Assembly: GCA_043101605.1 (NCBI GenBank)
Contig: JBICIG010000023.1
Span: 1 to 8,059 of the forward strand
Source of the DNA: JBICIG01 sp043101605
GTDB taxonomy: Bacteria; Planctomycetota; Phycisphaerae; Phycisphaerales; UBA1924
Direction of reading: 5' to 3'
DNA length: 8,059 bases
This document shows, piece by piece, positions 1 through 6,369 of this stretch (positions within the stretch are counted from its first letter, which is position 1; every line of letters begins with the position of its first letter). The notes under the pieces were generated by a model. It saw only the letters and a program-made list of their open reading frames with translations, had not been told where the DNA came from and searched no databases. A program made the translations under genes and the position numbers.

Positions 1-1610
1 AGGTTCACGCCGACGAGCACATCGAACTCCCCCGTGCGCAGTTCCGTGAGGATCGTGATCCGCTCGAGCGTCTCGATCTCCGAGTGCAGGTACCGGACGC
101 GCAGCCCCTGTTCGTCGAGGTAGTTCGTCAGGTCCTCGCACAAACGCTTGGTCAGCGCCGTGACCAGCACCCGCTCGCCTCGCGCGACGCGTCCGCGGCA
201 GCGCTCGAGCAGATCCGGCACCTGCCCCTTTGCCGAGACGACCTCGATCGCCGGATCCAGCAGCCCCGTCGGGCGGATGACCTGCTCGGCGACCACGCCC
301 TCGGACTTCTCCAGTTCGTACGGGCCCGGTGTGGCGCTCACGAACACGACCCGCGGCAGCACCGCCTCGAACTCCTCGAACCGCAGCGGGCGGTTGTCGA
401 GCGCGCTGGGCAGGCGGAACCCGTGATCGACCAGCACCTGCTTGCGCGCCCGATCGCCGTTGAACATCGCGCGGATCTGCGGCATGGTCACATGGCTCTC
501 GTCGATGATGAGCAGCCAGTCGTTCAGGTTCGTGCGCGCGCCGACGCGCTGCCGGGCGTCGAGGACCTCGCCCGCCCGCGCGCCGCCCGGCGCGTCGGGG
601 TCCGGCGGGGCGTAGTCGAAGTAGTCGAGCAGCGTAAAGGGCCGCTCGCCCCGCTGCCGCCCGTCCATGAACCGCGAATAGTTCTCGATCCCGGGGCAGA
701 ACCCGATCTCCTCGATCATCTCCAGGTCGTACTTGGTGCGTGCCAGCAGGCGCTGTGCCTCGAGCAGCTTCCCCTCGCCGCGAAGCTCGGCGACGCGCGC
801 TTCGAGCTCCTCGCGGATCCCCTTCACCGCGGTGGCGAGCTGATCCTCGGGCATGACATGGTGCACCGCGGGAAAGAGGAAGAACTGGTTCTCCTCAGCG
901 AGCAGCTCGCCGCTGGTCGGGTTGATCAGCTCGATCCGGTCGATCTCGTCGCCGAAGAGCTCGATCCGCACCGCGAACCGCTCGTACGCCGGCCAGACCT
1001 CGATCGCGTCGCCCCGAGCCCGATACAGCCCTCGCTTGAACTCGATGTCCGATCGCTTGTACTGCATCCCGTTGAGCGCCAGGAAGAACTCGCGCCGGCT
1101 GATCTCCGAGCCCCGCGTGATCGTCAGCACCTTCTCGCCGTACGCCTCGGGCGAGCCGAGCCCGAAGATGCACGACACGCTCGCGACGACCACCGTGTCA
1201 CGCCGGCTGAGGATGTTGCTCGTCGCGGCCAGCCTGAGCTGATCGAGATCATCGTTCCGGCTCGCGTCCTTCTCGATGTAGATATCGCGCTGTGGGATGT
1301 ACGCCTCGGGCTGGTAGTAGTCGTAGTAGCTGACGAAGTAGTTGACGCTGTTGCCCGGAAAGAACCCGCGGAGTTCCTCGTAGAGCTGGGCCGCGAGCGT
1401 CTTGTTGTGGCTGATGATGAGTGTGGGCTTGTTCAGCTGCGCGATGACATTGGCCATCGTGAAGGTCTTGCCCGTGCCCGTCGCGCCCAGCAGCGTGCTG
1501 AACCGCTCGCCGCCGCGGATCCGCTCGACCAGGTCCGCGATCGCCGTCGGCTGGTCGCCGGTGGGCGAGAAGTCCGAGACCAACTCGAATCGATCGGGGA
1601 GCGTGGGCAT
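1..1610 (-). CDS. uvrB: UvrB, excinuclease ABC subunit B (partial, C-terminus outside window)
   Basis: UvrB is the damage-verifying helicase-like subunit of UvrABC. It is loaded onto lesions by UvrA and recruits UvrC. The N-terminal 536 codons are present; the family is usually about 660-700 residues, so helicase motifs V-VI and the UVR tail lie off the left edge. Visible landmarks are the Walker A motif GATGTGKT (residues 42-49), the damage-probing beta-hairpin region around YYDYYQPEAYIP (95-106), the DESH Walker B box (370-373) followed by HVT, and FRLPSALDNRP and SATPGPYELEKS further on. The ATG at 1610-1608 is preceded by AGGA (1621-1618) at 7 bases, which supports this start. Compared with E. 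coli UvrB as I recall it, about 30 extra residues (roughly 331-365, bases 516-620) lie just before the DESH box, with no frameshift or stop. The gene is divergent from the DinB operon across a 136-base region. Identification is certain; the insert is the only oddity. Confidence 0.97.
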   Translation of the reverse strand, partial: MPTLPDRFELVSDFSPTGDQPTAIADLVERIRGGERFSTLLGATGTGKTFTMANVIAQLNKPTLIISHNKTLAAQLYEELRGFFPGNSVNYFVSYYDYYQPEAYIPQRDIYIEKDASRNDDLDQLRLAATSNILSRRDTVVVASVSCIFGLGSPEAYGEKVLTITRGSEISRREFFLALNGMQYKRSDIEFKRGLYRARGDAIEVWPAYERFAVRIELFGDEIDRIELINPTSGELLAEENQFFLFPAVHHVMPEDQLATAVKGIREELEARVAELRGEGKLLEAQRLLARTKYDLEMIEEIGFCPGIENYSRFMDGRQRGERPFTLLDYFDYAPPDPDAPGGARAGEVLDARQRVGARTNLNDWLLIIDESHVTMPQIRAMFNGDRARKQVLVDHGFRLPSALDNRPLRFEEFEAVLPRVVFVSATPGPYELEKSEGVVAEQVIRPTGLLDPAIEVVSAKGQVPDLLERCRGRVARGERVLVTALTKRLCEDLTNYLDEQGLRVRYLHSEIETLERITILTELRTGEFDVLVGVN

Positions 1611-1679
1611 CGGGCAATCCTACGACGGGGGAGCGACCCAAACAAATTACTGATATGATCCGCGCCCTGCCGGGATCGC

Positions 1680-1708
1680 TTGATCCATCCATCATGTGAC
1701 TGTATAGT
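1680..1708 (+). promoter_or_regulatory. Predicted sigma70-like promoter of the DinB-DinB-ArsR/SRPBCC operon
   Basis: A -35-like TTGATC (1680-1685, 4/6 to consensus) and a -10-like TATAGT (1703-1708, 5/6) are separated by the ideal 17 bases. Transcription would start near 1715, giving a leader of about 30 bases that ends in AGGAG (1736-1740), 6 bases before the first DinB ATG. This is one of the few AT-rich spots in a very GC-rich window. Prediction from sequence only. Confidence 0.6.
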
Positions 1709-1713
1709 CACAT
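1694..1713. promoter_or_regulatory. Perfect inverted repeat over the -10 box, putative operator
   Basis: The arms ATGTGACT (1694-1701) and AGTCACAT (1706-1713) are exact reverse complements around a GTAT centre. The repeat covers the predicted -10 element, so a dimeric protein bound here would block RNA polymerase. The operon's third gene encodes an ArsR-type winged-helix protein, a family that typically binds such dyads and represses its own operon, so autoregulation is the simplest reading. It could also affect uvrB, whose start lies 84 bases to the left. The symmetry is seen directly; the binding protein is inferred. Confidence 0.6.
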
Positions 1714-1746
1714 ATCACCTGCCCACTTCATTCTCAGGAGCCCTCC

Positions 1747-2247
1747 ATGTCCCAGTCCCCTTCCCACCAGACCGGCCTGTTCATCCTCGATTTCGCCCGT
1801 CAGGCGACCAACGGGTTCCTCACCGGGCTCGAAGGCGATCTCTTCTACAAGCTGTTCTGTCCGGCCGGAGGCAACGCCGCGTATGTCGTCGGGCACATCG
1901 CCTCGACGGACGACATGACACTCCAGATGCTCGCCGGGCAGCCCTCGGCGTTGACCGAGCAAGAGCAGAAACTCTTCGGCGGCGGGGCGACCCCCACCGA
2001 GAACCCCGCCGACTACCCCAGCCGCGAACGCCTGATGGAACTCTTCACCGAGCGCCGCCAAGCCGTCACCGACTACTTCAAGGGGCTGAGCGAGGACGAA
2101 CTGCTCGCGCCGGTCGAGGGCCCGATGGCCCAGTTCGGCGACACGCGGGCCAAGCTCATGTCGGCGCTCGCGTGGCACGAGTCGATGCACGCCGGGCAGT
2201 TGACGGTCATCCGTCGGCAGAACGACCTGCCGCGCGTCTTCGGCTGA
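1747..2247 (+). CDS. DinB-superfamily protein, first tandem copy
   Basis: A 166-residue protein of the DinB/YfiT-like four-helix-bundle superfamily. Many members bind a divalent metal through three histidines, and some are thiol (bacillithiol, mycothiol or glutathione)-dependent transferases or hydrolases. The likely triad is His50 (VVGHIA) on helix 2 plus His144 and His148 (WHESMHAGQ) on the last long helix. The length is normal for the family, and the protein ends in the R-V-FG tail seen in many members. No signal peptide or membrane segment is visible, so it should be cytoplasmic. The ATG at 1747 is set by a strong AGGAG at 1736-1740, 6 bases upstream. It is first in a three-gene operon, 23 bases ahead of a second diverged copy. 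Despite the name it is unrelated to DNA polymerase IV (the E. coli DinB). Substrate unknown; superfamily assignment is confident. Confidence 0.85.
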   Translation: MSQSPSHQTGLFILDFARQATNGFLTGLEGDLFYKLFCPAGGNAAYVVGHIASTDDMTLQMLAGQPSALTEQEQKLFGGGATPTENPADYPSRERLMELFTERRQAVTDYFKGLSEDELLAPVEGPMAQFGDTRAKLMSALAWHESMHAGQLTVIRRQNDLPRVFG

Positions 2248-2260
2248 ATCGGCACACGCT

Positions 2261-2265
2261 AGGAG
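2261..2265 (+). promoter_or_regulatory. Ribosome binding site of the second DinB gene
   Basis: AGGAG lies 5 bases before the ATG at 2271. It decides the start: the same frame is open far upstream, but all of that extension overlaps the first DinB gene and resembles no protein. Confidence 0.75.
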
Positions 2266-2270
2266 CCGCC

Positions 2271-2777
2271 ATGGAGACGGGCACACCAATCGCCGCGAGC
2301 CAATTCACCCGCACAAGCCTGGAGGTCGCCCGGGGAGCGATGCTGTACGCGCTGGAGAAGACTCCCGACCAAGCCATGCTCGTCCAACTCGTGCCCGGGG
2401 GCATCCACCCAACCTGGATGCTCGGACATCTGGCCGTGATTGACGATGAGGCCCTGACCTGGCTCGCGGGCGTGCCCCGCGCGCTGCCCGAATCCTGGCA
2501 CGATCAGTTCGGCATGGGCAGCACCGTGACCGACGAAGGCGCCTATCCGACGCGCGATGAGCTCATCGGAGCAATGGCCGATCGGCGCGCCGCGCTCCTC
2601 GACTGGCTCGATCGCGCGGGCGACGCGGATCTCCTCGCTCCGGCGAGCGGGAGAATCGCCGAGTGCGCGCCGAACAAGATGACCATGCTGCTCCAGATGT
2701 CGCTGCACGAAGGGATGCACCTGGGGCAGTTGGTGATGGCCCGCCGGGCGGCCGGGCTCGAACGGATCTTTGGCTGA
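2271..2777 (+). CDS. DinB-superfamily protein, second tandem copy
   Basis: A 168-residue DinB-superfamily protein laid out like its upstream neighbour. His53 (MLGHLA) and His146/His150 (LHEGMHLGQ) form the expected metal-binding triad, and the protein ends in E-R-I-FG. The two copies keep the family motifs and overall length but differ through most of their sequence, so this is an old duplication or paired recruitment rather than a recent one. They may form a heterodimer or act on different substrates; neither can be shown here. AGGAG at 2261-2265 fixes the ATG at 2271. The stop codon lies 13 bases before the ATG of the ArsR-SRPBCC gene, so the two are almost certainly translated from one message. 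Probably cytoplasmic. Enzymatic role unknown. Confidence 0.85.
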   Translation: METGTPIAASQFTRTSLEVARGAMLYALEKTPDQAMLVQLVPGGIHPTWMLGHLAVIDDEALTWLAGVPRALPESWHDQFGMGSTVTDEGAYPTRDELIGAMADRRAALLDWLDRAGDADLLAPASGRIAECAPNKMTMLLQMSLHEGMHLGQLVMARRAAGLERIFG

Positions 2778-2790
2778 ACCGGGCGATGTC

Positions 2791-3603
2791 ATGGACGACA
2801 CCCTTGAGACAGACGCACTGGAACAGGTCTGGCGCGCGCTGTCAGACCCGACCCGCCGCGGCATCCTCGATCGCCTGCGATCCGGGCCGCGCACGACGGG
2901 TGACCTCGCGGGCGAGTTCCCGAACCTCACACGCTTCGGCGTGATGAAGCACCTTGGGGTGCTCGAGGACGCCGGGCTGATCGTGACGCGCAAGCAGGGG
3001 CGCACGCGCGTGAACCACTTGAACGCGGTCCCGATCCGGAGGATCTACGACCGCTGGGTGAGCAAGTACGAGGACCGCTGGGCGAGTTCGCTGCTGCGCC
3101 TCAAGCACCGGGCCGAGCGCCCGGCGAGAAAGGGAACGAGCATGGGCACCAAGCTGATCGACACGCCGGCCCGCATCGCGGTGGTCGAGACCGCCATCGA
3201 GATCGCTGCGCCACGCGACAAGGTCTACGACGCCTTCGTCAACGACATCGGCAACTGGTTCTATCCGGACCACGAGCCGGGCAACAAGACCGCGCATTTC
3301 GAGCCCACGCTCGGCGGCAAGTTCTACATCCGCGACGAAACGGGCGAGAAGAAGGGCGACGAGAACCTGATGGCGATCGTCACACTCGTCCGTCCGGGCC
3401 GAAAGCTCCGACTCAAGGGCGATTTCACCCTCCCCGAAGCCATCGTCGCCAATGTCACCATCGCGTTCGAGGACGCCGGTTCGGGCACGAAGATCAGCAT
3501 CTCCCACCGCATGATGGGCGAGTTTGAAGACGACCTGCCCGCGGGGTTCGAGGAGGGGTGGCTCGACGGGCTGCAGAAGCTCAAGGCGCTGGTCGAGAAG
3601 TGA
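2791..3603 (+). CDS. ArsR-family winged-helix regulator fused to an SRPBCC (AHSA1-like) domain
   Basis: A 270-residue two-domain protein. Residues ~8-95 form an ArsR-type winged helix, starting ALSDPTRRGILDRL, with recognition helix region LTRFGVMKHLGVLEDAGLI (46-64) and wing TRKQGRTRVNHLN. No Cys-x-Cys metal site of the ArsR/SmtB type is visible, so metal sensing is unlikely. After a basic linker (~100-117), residues ~125-268 form an SRPBCC/AHSA1 domain: ETAIEIAAPRDKVYDAFVNDIGNWF, a GGKFYIRD strand and the C-terminal helix GWLDGLQKLKALVEK. Such domains enclose a hydrophobic pocket. Separate ArsR and AHSA1 genes are often neighbours in bacteria; here they are one reading frame. I chose ATG 2791. 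A TTG at 2770 in the same frame would overlap the DinB stop and add seven residues. An internal ATG at 3142 has its own good AGGGA. Likely role: ligand-responsive autorepressor of this operon (inference). Confidence 0.87.
   Translation: MDDTLETDALEQVWRALSDPTRRGILDRLRSGPRTTGDLAGEFPNLTRFGVMKHLGVLEDAGLIVTRKQGRTRVNHLNAVPIRRIYDRWVSKYEDRWASSLLRLKHRAERPARKGTSMGTKLIDTPARIAVVETAIEIAAPRDKVYDAFVNDIGNWFYPDHEPGNKTAHFEPTLGGKFYIRDETGEKKGDENLMAIVTLVRPGRKLRLKGDFTLPEAIVANVTIAFEDAGSGTKISISHRMMGEFEDDLPAGFEEGWLDGLQKLKALVEK
3131..3144 (+). promoter_or_regulatory. Possible internal ribosome binding site and start for the SRPBCC half
   Basis: AGGGA (3131-3135) sits 6 bases before an in-frame ATG (3142-3144) at the junction between the DNA-binding and SRPBCC domains. 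Initiation there would give a 153-residue stand-alone SRPBCC protein, the usual size for AHSA1-like proteins. It may be a relic of two once-separate genes or a working second start. Confidence 0.4.
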
Positions 3604-3606
3604 GCC

Positions 3607-5058
3607 TCACTTCAACCCATATTCCTTGAGCTTCCGATACAGCGTCCGCTCCCCGATGCCCAGCATCTTCGCGGTCTTCTCGCGGTTGCCGCCGGTGAGC
3701 TGGAGGGTCTCGCGGATCGCGCGCTTCTCGAGCTGCTCCAGGCTCGCGCCCGCGAGCGAGCCCGATTGGGCCGTGCCCGCCTCGCTGTCGTCCTCGCCGG
3801 CTCGCACATCCTCGGGGATGTGCCGGACATCCAGCCGCACCGCGTCGCCCGGCTCGGCCTCGCCCGATGCCATCACCACCATGTTCTGCACGACATTGAG
3901 AAGCTGGCGCACATTGCCGGGCCAGTGCGCCTGGGTCAGCCGCATCATCGCCGCATCGGAGACTTCGGGCACCAGCTCGCCCGGGCGCATCTCCTCGCCG
4001 AACTTCGCGACCGCGTGGTGCACCAGCCGCGGGATGTCCCCGCGCCGCTCCCGCAGCGGCGGCAGGTGAACATGCGCGCCGTTGATGCGGAAGAACAGAT
4101 CCTCGCGGAACCCGCCCTGTCCGACCATCTCCTGCAGATCACGGTTGGTCGCGCTCACGAACCGGAGATCGACCGTCCGCGTCTCGTTCGATCCCAGCCG
4201 CACGACCTCCTTGTTCTCGAGCACCCGCAGCAGCTTGGCCTGCATCGTCAGCGGCATGTCGCCGATCTCATCGAGGAACAGCGTCCCGCCGCTGGCGTAC
4301 TCGAACACGCCCTCGCGGTCCTTCTCCGCCCCGGTGAACGCCCCCTTGACATGCCCGAAGAGCTGATCCTCGAGCAGGCTCTCGCTCTGCCCGGCGCAGT
4401 TGAAGCTCACGAACCGCTTGGGCGCGCGCGCCGAGCGGTCGTGGATCGCCCGCGCGATCAGTTCCTTGCCCGTCCCGCTCTCCCCGGTCACCAGCACCGG
4501 CAGGTTCGACGCCGCGACCGTCGCGACGGTCCTGAGGATCTTCCGCATCGGCTCGGAGCCCGCGACGATCCCCGCGAACCCGTCGTGCGGGATCAGGTCC
4601 CCCGCGCCCGGCGCCTCCTGGCGCAGCATCGCGTTCTCGGCCGCCCGGTTGACCAGCGCGCGGAAGACCTCCAGATCCAGCGGTTTCTCGATGAAGTCGA
4701 ACGCGCCCACCTTGAACGCCGCACGGGCCGTGGCAACATCCCCGTGCGCGGTCACCATGATCGTCTCGGCATCGGGTTGGAGTTCCCGCGCCCGCTCGAG
4801 GATGCGCAACCCCGCGTCGCCCCCGTCGGGCCCGGTCCCGTCCACGCCCGCCGACGCGGGCATGCGCAGATCGGTGACGATCACATCGAACGACCCGCCC
4901 CTGAGTTCCTCGATCGCCTCGGCGACCCCGCTGACGATCGTGCAGACATGTCCCGGGCGGTGGAGCGCCTCGGCCATCACCTCCGCGTGATCGGGCTCGT
5001 CCTCGACGATCAGCACCTGCGCCCCGCCGCGCGGGGCTCCTTCCTGCGATTCGGTCAT
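3607..5058 (-). CDS. Sigma54-dependent NtrC-family response regulator
   Basis: A 483-residue transcription activator with three domains. The receiver (~13-135) has acidic E19/D20, phospho-acceptor D63 in VTDLRMP, T103 and K125. The AAA+ sigma54-interaction domain (~160-395) has Walker A GESGTGKE (192-199), GAFTGA (239-244), Walker B LFLDEIGD (260-267), the arginine-finger region FREDLFFRIN and sensor II GNVRQLLN. A Fis-type helix-turn-helix ends the protein (~441-483). With GAFTGA intact it should open sigma54-RNA polymerase complexes after phosphorylation. The receiver carries about 14 extra Gly/Asp-rich residues after RMP (68-82), beside the phosphorylation site. ATG 5058 gives a normal receiver N-terminus; an in-frame GTG at 5109 overlapping the ruvC stop as GTGA would add 17 residues. 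It is last in the ribE-ruvC run, and no kinase gene is in view. Target genes unknown. Confidence 0.95.
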   Translation of the reverse strand: MTESQEGAPRGGAQVLIVEDEPDHAEVMAEALHRPGHVCTIVSGVAEAIEELRGGSFDVIVTDLRMPASAGVDGTGPDGGDAGLRILERARELQPDAETIMVTAHGDVATARAAFKVGAFDFIEKPLDLEVFRALVNRAAENAMLRQEAPGAGDLIPHDGFAGIVAGSEPMRKILRTVATVAASNLPVLVTGESGTGKELIARAIHDRSARAPKRFVSFNCAGQSESLLEDQLFGHVKGAFTGAEKDREGVFEYASGGTLFLDEIGDMPLTMQAKLLRVLENKEVVRLGSNETRTVDLRFVSATNRDLQEMVGQGGFREDLFFRINGAHVHLPPLRERRGDIPRLVHHAVAKFGEEMRPGELVPEVSDAAMMRLTQAHWPGNVRQLLNVVQNMVVMASGEAEPGDAVRLDVRHIPEDVRAGEDDSEAGTAQSGSLAGASLEQLEKRAIRETLQLTGGNREKTAKMLGIGERTLYRKLKEYGLK

Positions 5059-5105
5059 GGGGTCATCGTATCTCGGCGAGCGGATCCCGAACGAGGACTC
5101 GCCGA

Positions 5106-5627
5106 TCACATCGACCGGGCCGCGTCCAGCCCCAGCGCGATCCGCCTGGCCGCGCACACCGCCACCGCGAGCGCATCGGCGACATCCGGCGGGTCCGGGG
5201 GCTCGGCGAGCCCGAACAGCCCCTGGATCGCCGACTGCATCTGGTCCTTGGTCGCCCGCCCATGCCCGGTGATCGCGTTCTTGACCAGCGCCGGCTTGAA
5301 CTCCACCAGCCTCGCCCCGGCCCGACGGATCGCCAGCAGCAGCACCCCCCGCGCGTGCCCCATCACGATCGCGGTCGCCGGATGGGCGTAGTGCGCAAAC
5401 AGCGCCTCCACCCCCACCACCTCGGGCTCGAGCCGCTCGAGCAACTCCCGGAAGTCGGTGTCGAGCTCCGCCAGCCGCTCCGACACGCTCGCGGCCCCCT
5501 GCCCCGGTGCCCGCCCCTTGCCGAGCTTGAACACCCCCGCCTCCACGAGCGTCAGATCGTGCCCCCGCGCATCGACGCACCCGTAGCCGGTGATCCGAAG
5601 CCCGGGATCGATGCCGAGGATGCGCAC
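5106..5627 (-). CDS. ruvC: RuvC, crossover junction endodeoxyribonuclease
   Basis: RuvC is a dimeric metal-dependent nuclease that cleaves Holliday junctions in recombination and fork repair, working with RuvAB. The 173-residue length is typical. The RNase H-like fold starts with MRILGIDPGLRITGYG. The catalytic acids are visible as D7 (IDPG), E74 (GVEALF) and the pair D148/D151 (PPDVADALA), matching D7, E66, D138 and D141 of E. coli. The GTG at 5627 is chosen because an in-frame TAG lies four codons upstream (5637-5639) with no other start codon between; no clear Shine-Dalgarno is seen. It sits 21 bases after ribE and 47 bases before the NtrC-type gene, so the three probably share a transcript. 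ruvA and ruvB are not in the window. Confidence 0.96.
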   Translation of the reverse strand: MRILGIDPGLRITGYGCVDARGHDLTLVEAGVFKLGKGRAPGQGAASVSERLAELDTDFRELLERLEPEVVGVEALFAHYAHPATAIVMGHARGVLLLAIRRAGARLVEFKPALVKNAITGHGRATKDQMQSAIQGLFGLAEPPDPPDVADALAVAVCAARRIALGLDAARSM

Positions 5628-5648
5628 GCCACGAGTCTATCGGGCGGG

Positions 5649-6287
5649 TCAGTCCGCGCGGGACAACCCGCGCAGCCCCCGCTGCTCGGCGAAGTTCTCG
5701 AGCCAGTGCACGATGGTCTTGGCGGCCTGGTCCATCTCAATATTCACCGGATCGCCCGGCTTCAGGGCGCCGAGCGTCGTCCGCGTGAGCGTCTCGGGGA
5801 TCAGCGCGACCTCGATCCATCCGCCCCGCGGCTCGACCGCCGCCAGCGTCAGCGACACCCCCTCGAGCGCGATCGAGCCCTTCGGCACGGCGTACGGCAT
5901 CAGAGCCGCGGGCAACCCGACACGCACGCGCCACCCCTCGCCCGTCTCGACGCCCAGCACCTCCCCCACGCCGTCGACATGCCCCTGCACCAGGTGCCCG
6001 CCCAGCAGCGTCGCCATGGTCGCGGCATGCTCAAGGTTCACCCGCGTCCCCTCGCTCCACGCCCCCAGCGTCGTCTTGGCGAGCGTCTCGGGGATCGCGT
6101 CGAAGCACCAAGGCTGGCCCGGACGCGGCTCGTCGGCCAGCGTGAGGCAGCACCCGTTGCACGCGATGGAGTCCCCGCGGGCTGGCGCGTGATCCCAACC
6201 CGCCGGGTCGAGCGTCAGACGCACGCCCGTGTCGGTCGGCGTCACCGAGGCGATCACGCCGACATGCTGCACGATTCCTGTGAACAT
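5649..6287 (-). CDS. ribE: Riboflavin synthase, alpha subunit
   Basis: This enzyme dismutates two molecules of 6,7-dimethyl-8-ribityllumazine to riboflavin and 5-amino-6-ribitylaminouracil, the last step of riboflavin synthesis in the cytoplasm; it works as a trimer. The 212 residues form two lumazine-binding barrel repeats (~1-96 and ~97-195). Diagnostic features are the MFTGIV N-terminus, CNGCCLTL (43-50), IPETLAKTTLG in repeat 1, the GGHLVQGHVDG junction (96-106), and LEGVSLTL plus IPETLTRTTLG in repeat 2. The MFTGIV terminus fixes ATG 6287, although no Shine-Dalgarno is visible and the message might be nearly leaderless. It begins the ribE-ruvC-regulator run. I saw no FMN riboswitch upstream and no other rib gene nearby. 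The same gene is called ribC or ribE depending on the organism. Confidence 0.96.
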   Translation of the reverse strand: MFTGIVQHVGVIASVTPTDTGVRLTLDPAGWDHAPARGDSIACNGCCLTLADEPRPGQPWCFDAIPETLAKTTLGAWSEGTRVNLEHAATMATLLGGHLVQGHVDGVGEVLGVETGEGWRVRVGLPAALMPYAVPKGSIALEGVSLTLAAVEPRGGWIEVALIPETLTRTTLGALKPGDPVNIEMDQAAKTIVHWLENFAEQRGLRGLSRAD

Positions 6288-6369
6288 GGGGGATCATTGG
6301 CGGGAGGGCAGCTCGGGGAGCAACCGGGGGCCCGCCGTGTCCGAACCGGGCGGGGCGGCCCGAGCCGGG

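Noticed and set aside
84..1658. Long plus-strand open frame of 524 codons opposite uvrB
   Set aside because: It is the antisense shadow of a clear uvrB. Its translation is a low-complexity mix rich in Arg, Leu, Asp and Glu with no domain, a common artefact in GC-rich DNA.
1695..1712. CRP-like site (TGTGA...TCACA) in the uvrB-DinB intergenic region
   Set aside because: The half-sites are separated by 8 bases, not the 6 of the CRP consensus, and the dyad lies on the -10 box, where a repressor fits better than an activator.
1699..1722. LexA/SOS box for uvrB
   Set aside because: A CTGT half-site is present, but there is no matching CAG at the right distance and no GAAC-N4-GTTC type box.
2170..2190. 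Sigma54 promoter-like TGGCACG inside the first DinB gene
   Set aside because: The downstream TGC element is off the required spacing, and the bases encode the conserved WHESMHA motif.
3766..5391. Plus-strand open frame of 541 codons opposite the NtrC-type gene and ruvC
   Set aside because: It spans two well-supported genes on the other strand and shows no recognisable motif, so it is codon-bias shadow.
5059..5580. N-terminal extension of the NtrC-type frame through ruvC
   Set aside because: The frame stays open but reads as Ala/Gly/Arg-rich noise overlapping ruvC. The receiver domain starts normally from ATG 5058; only the short GTG 5109 alternative is plausible.
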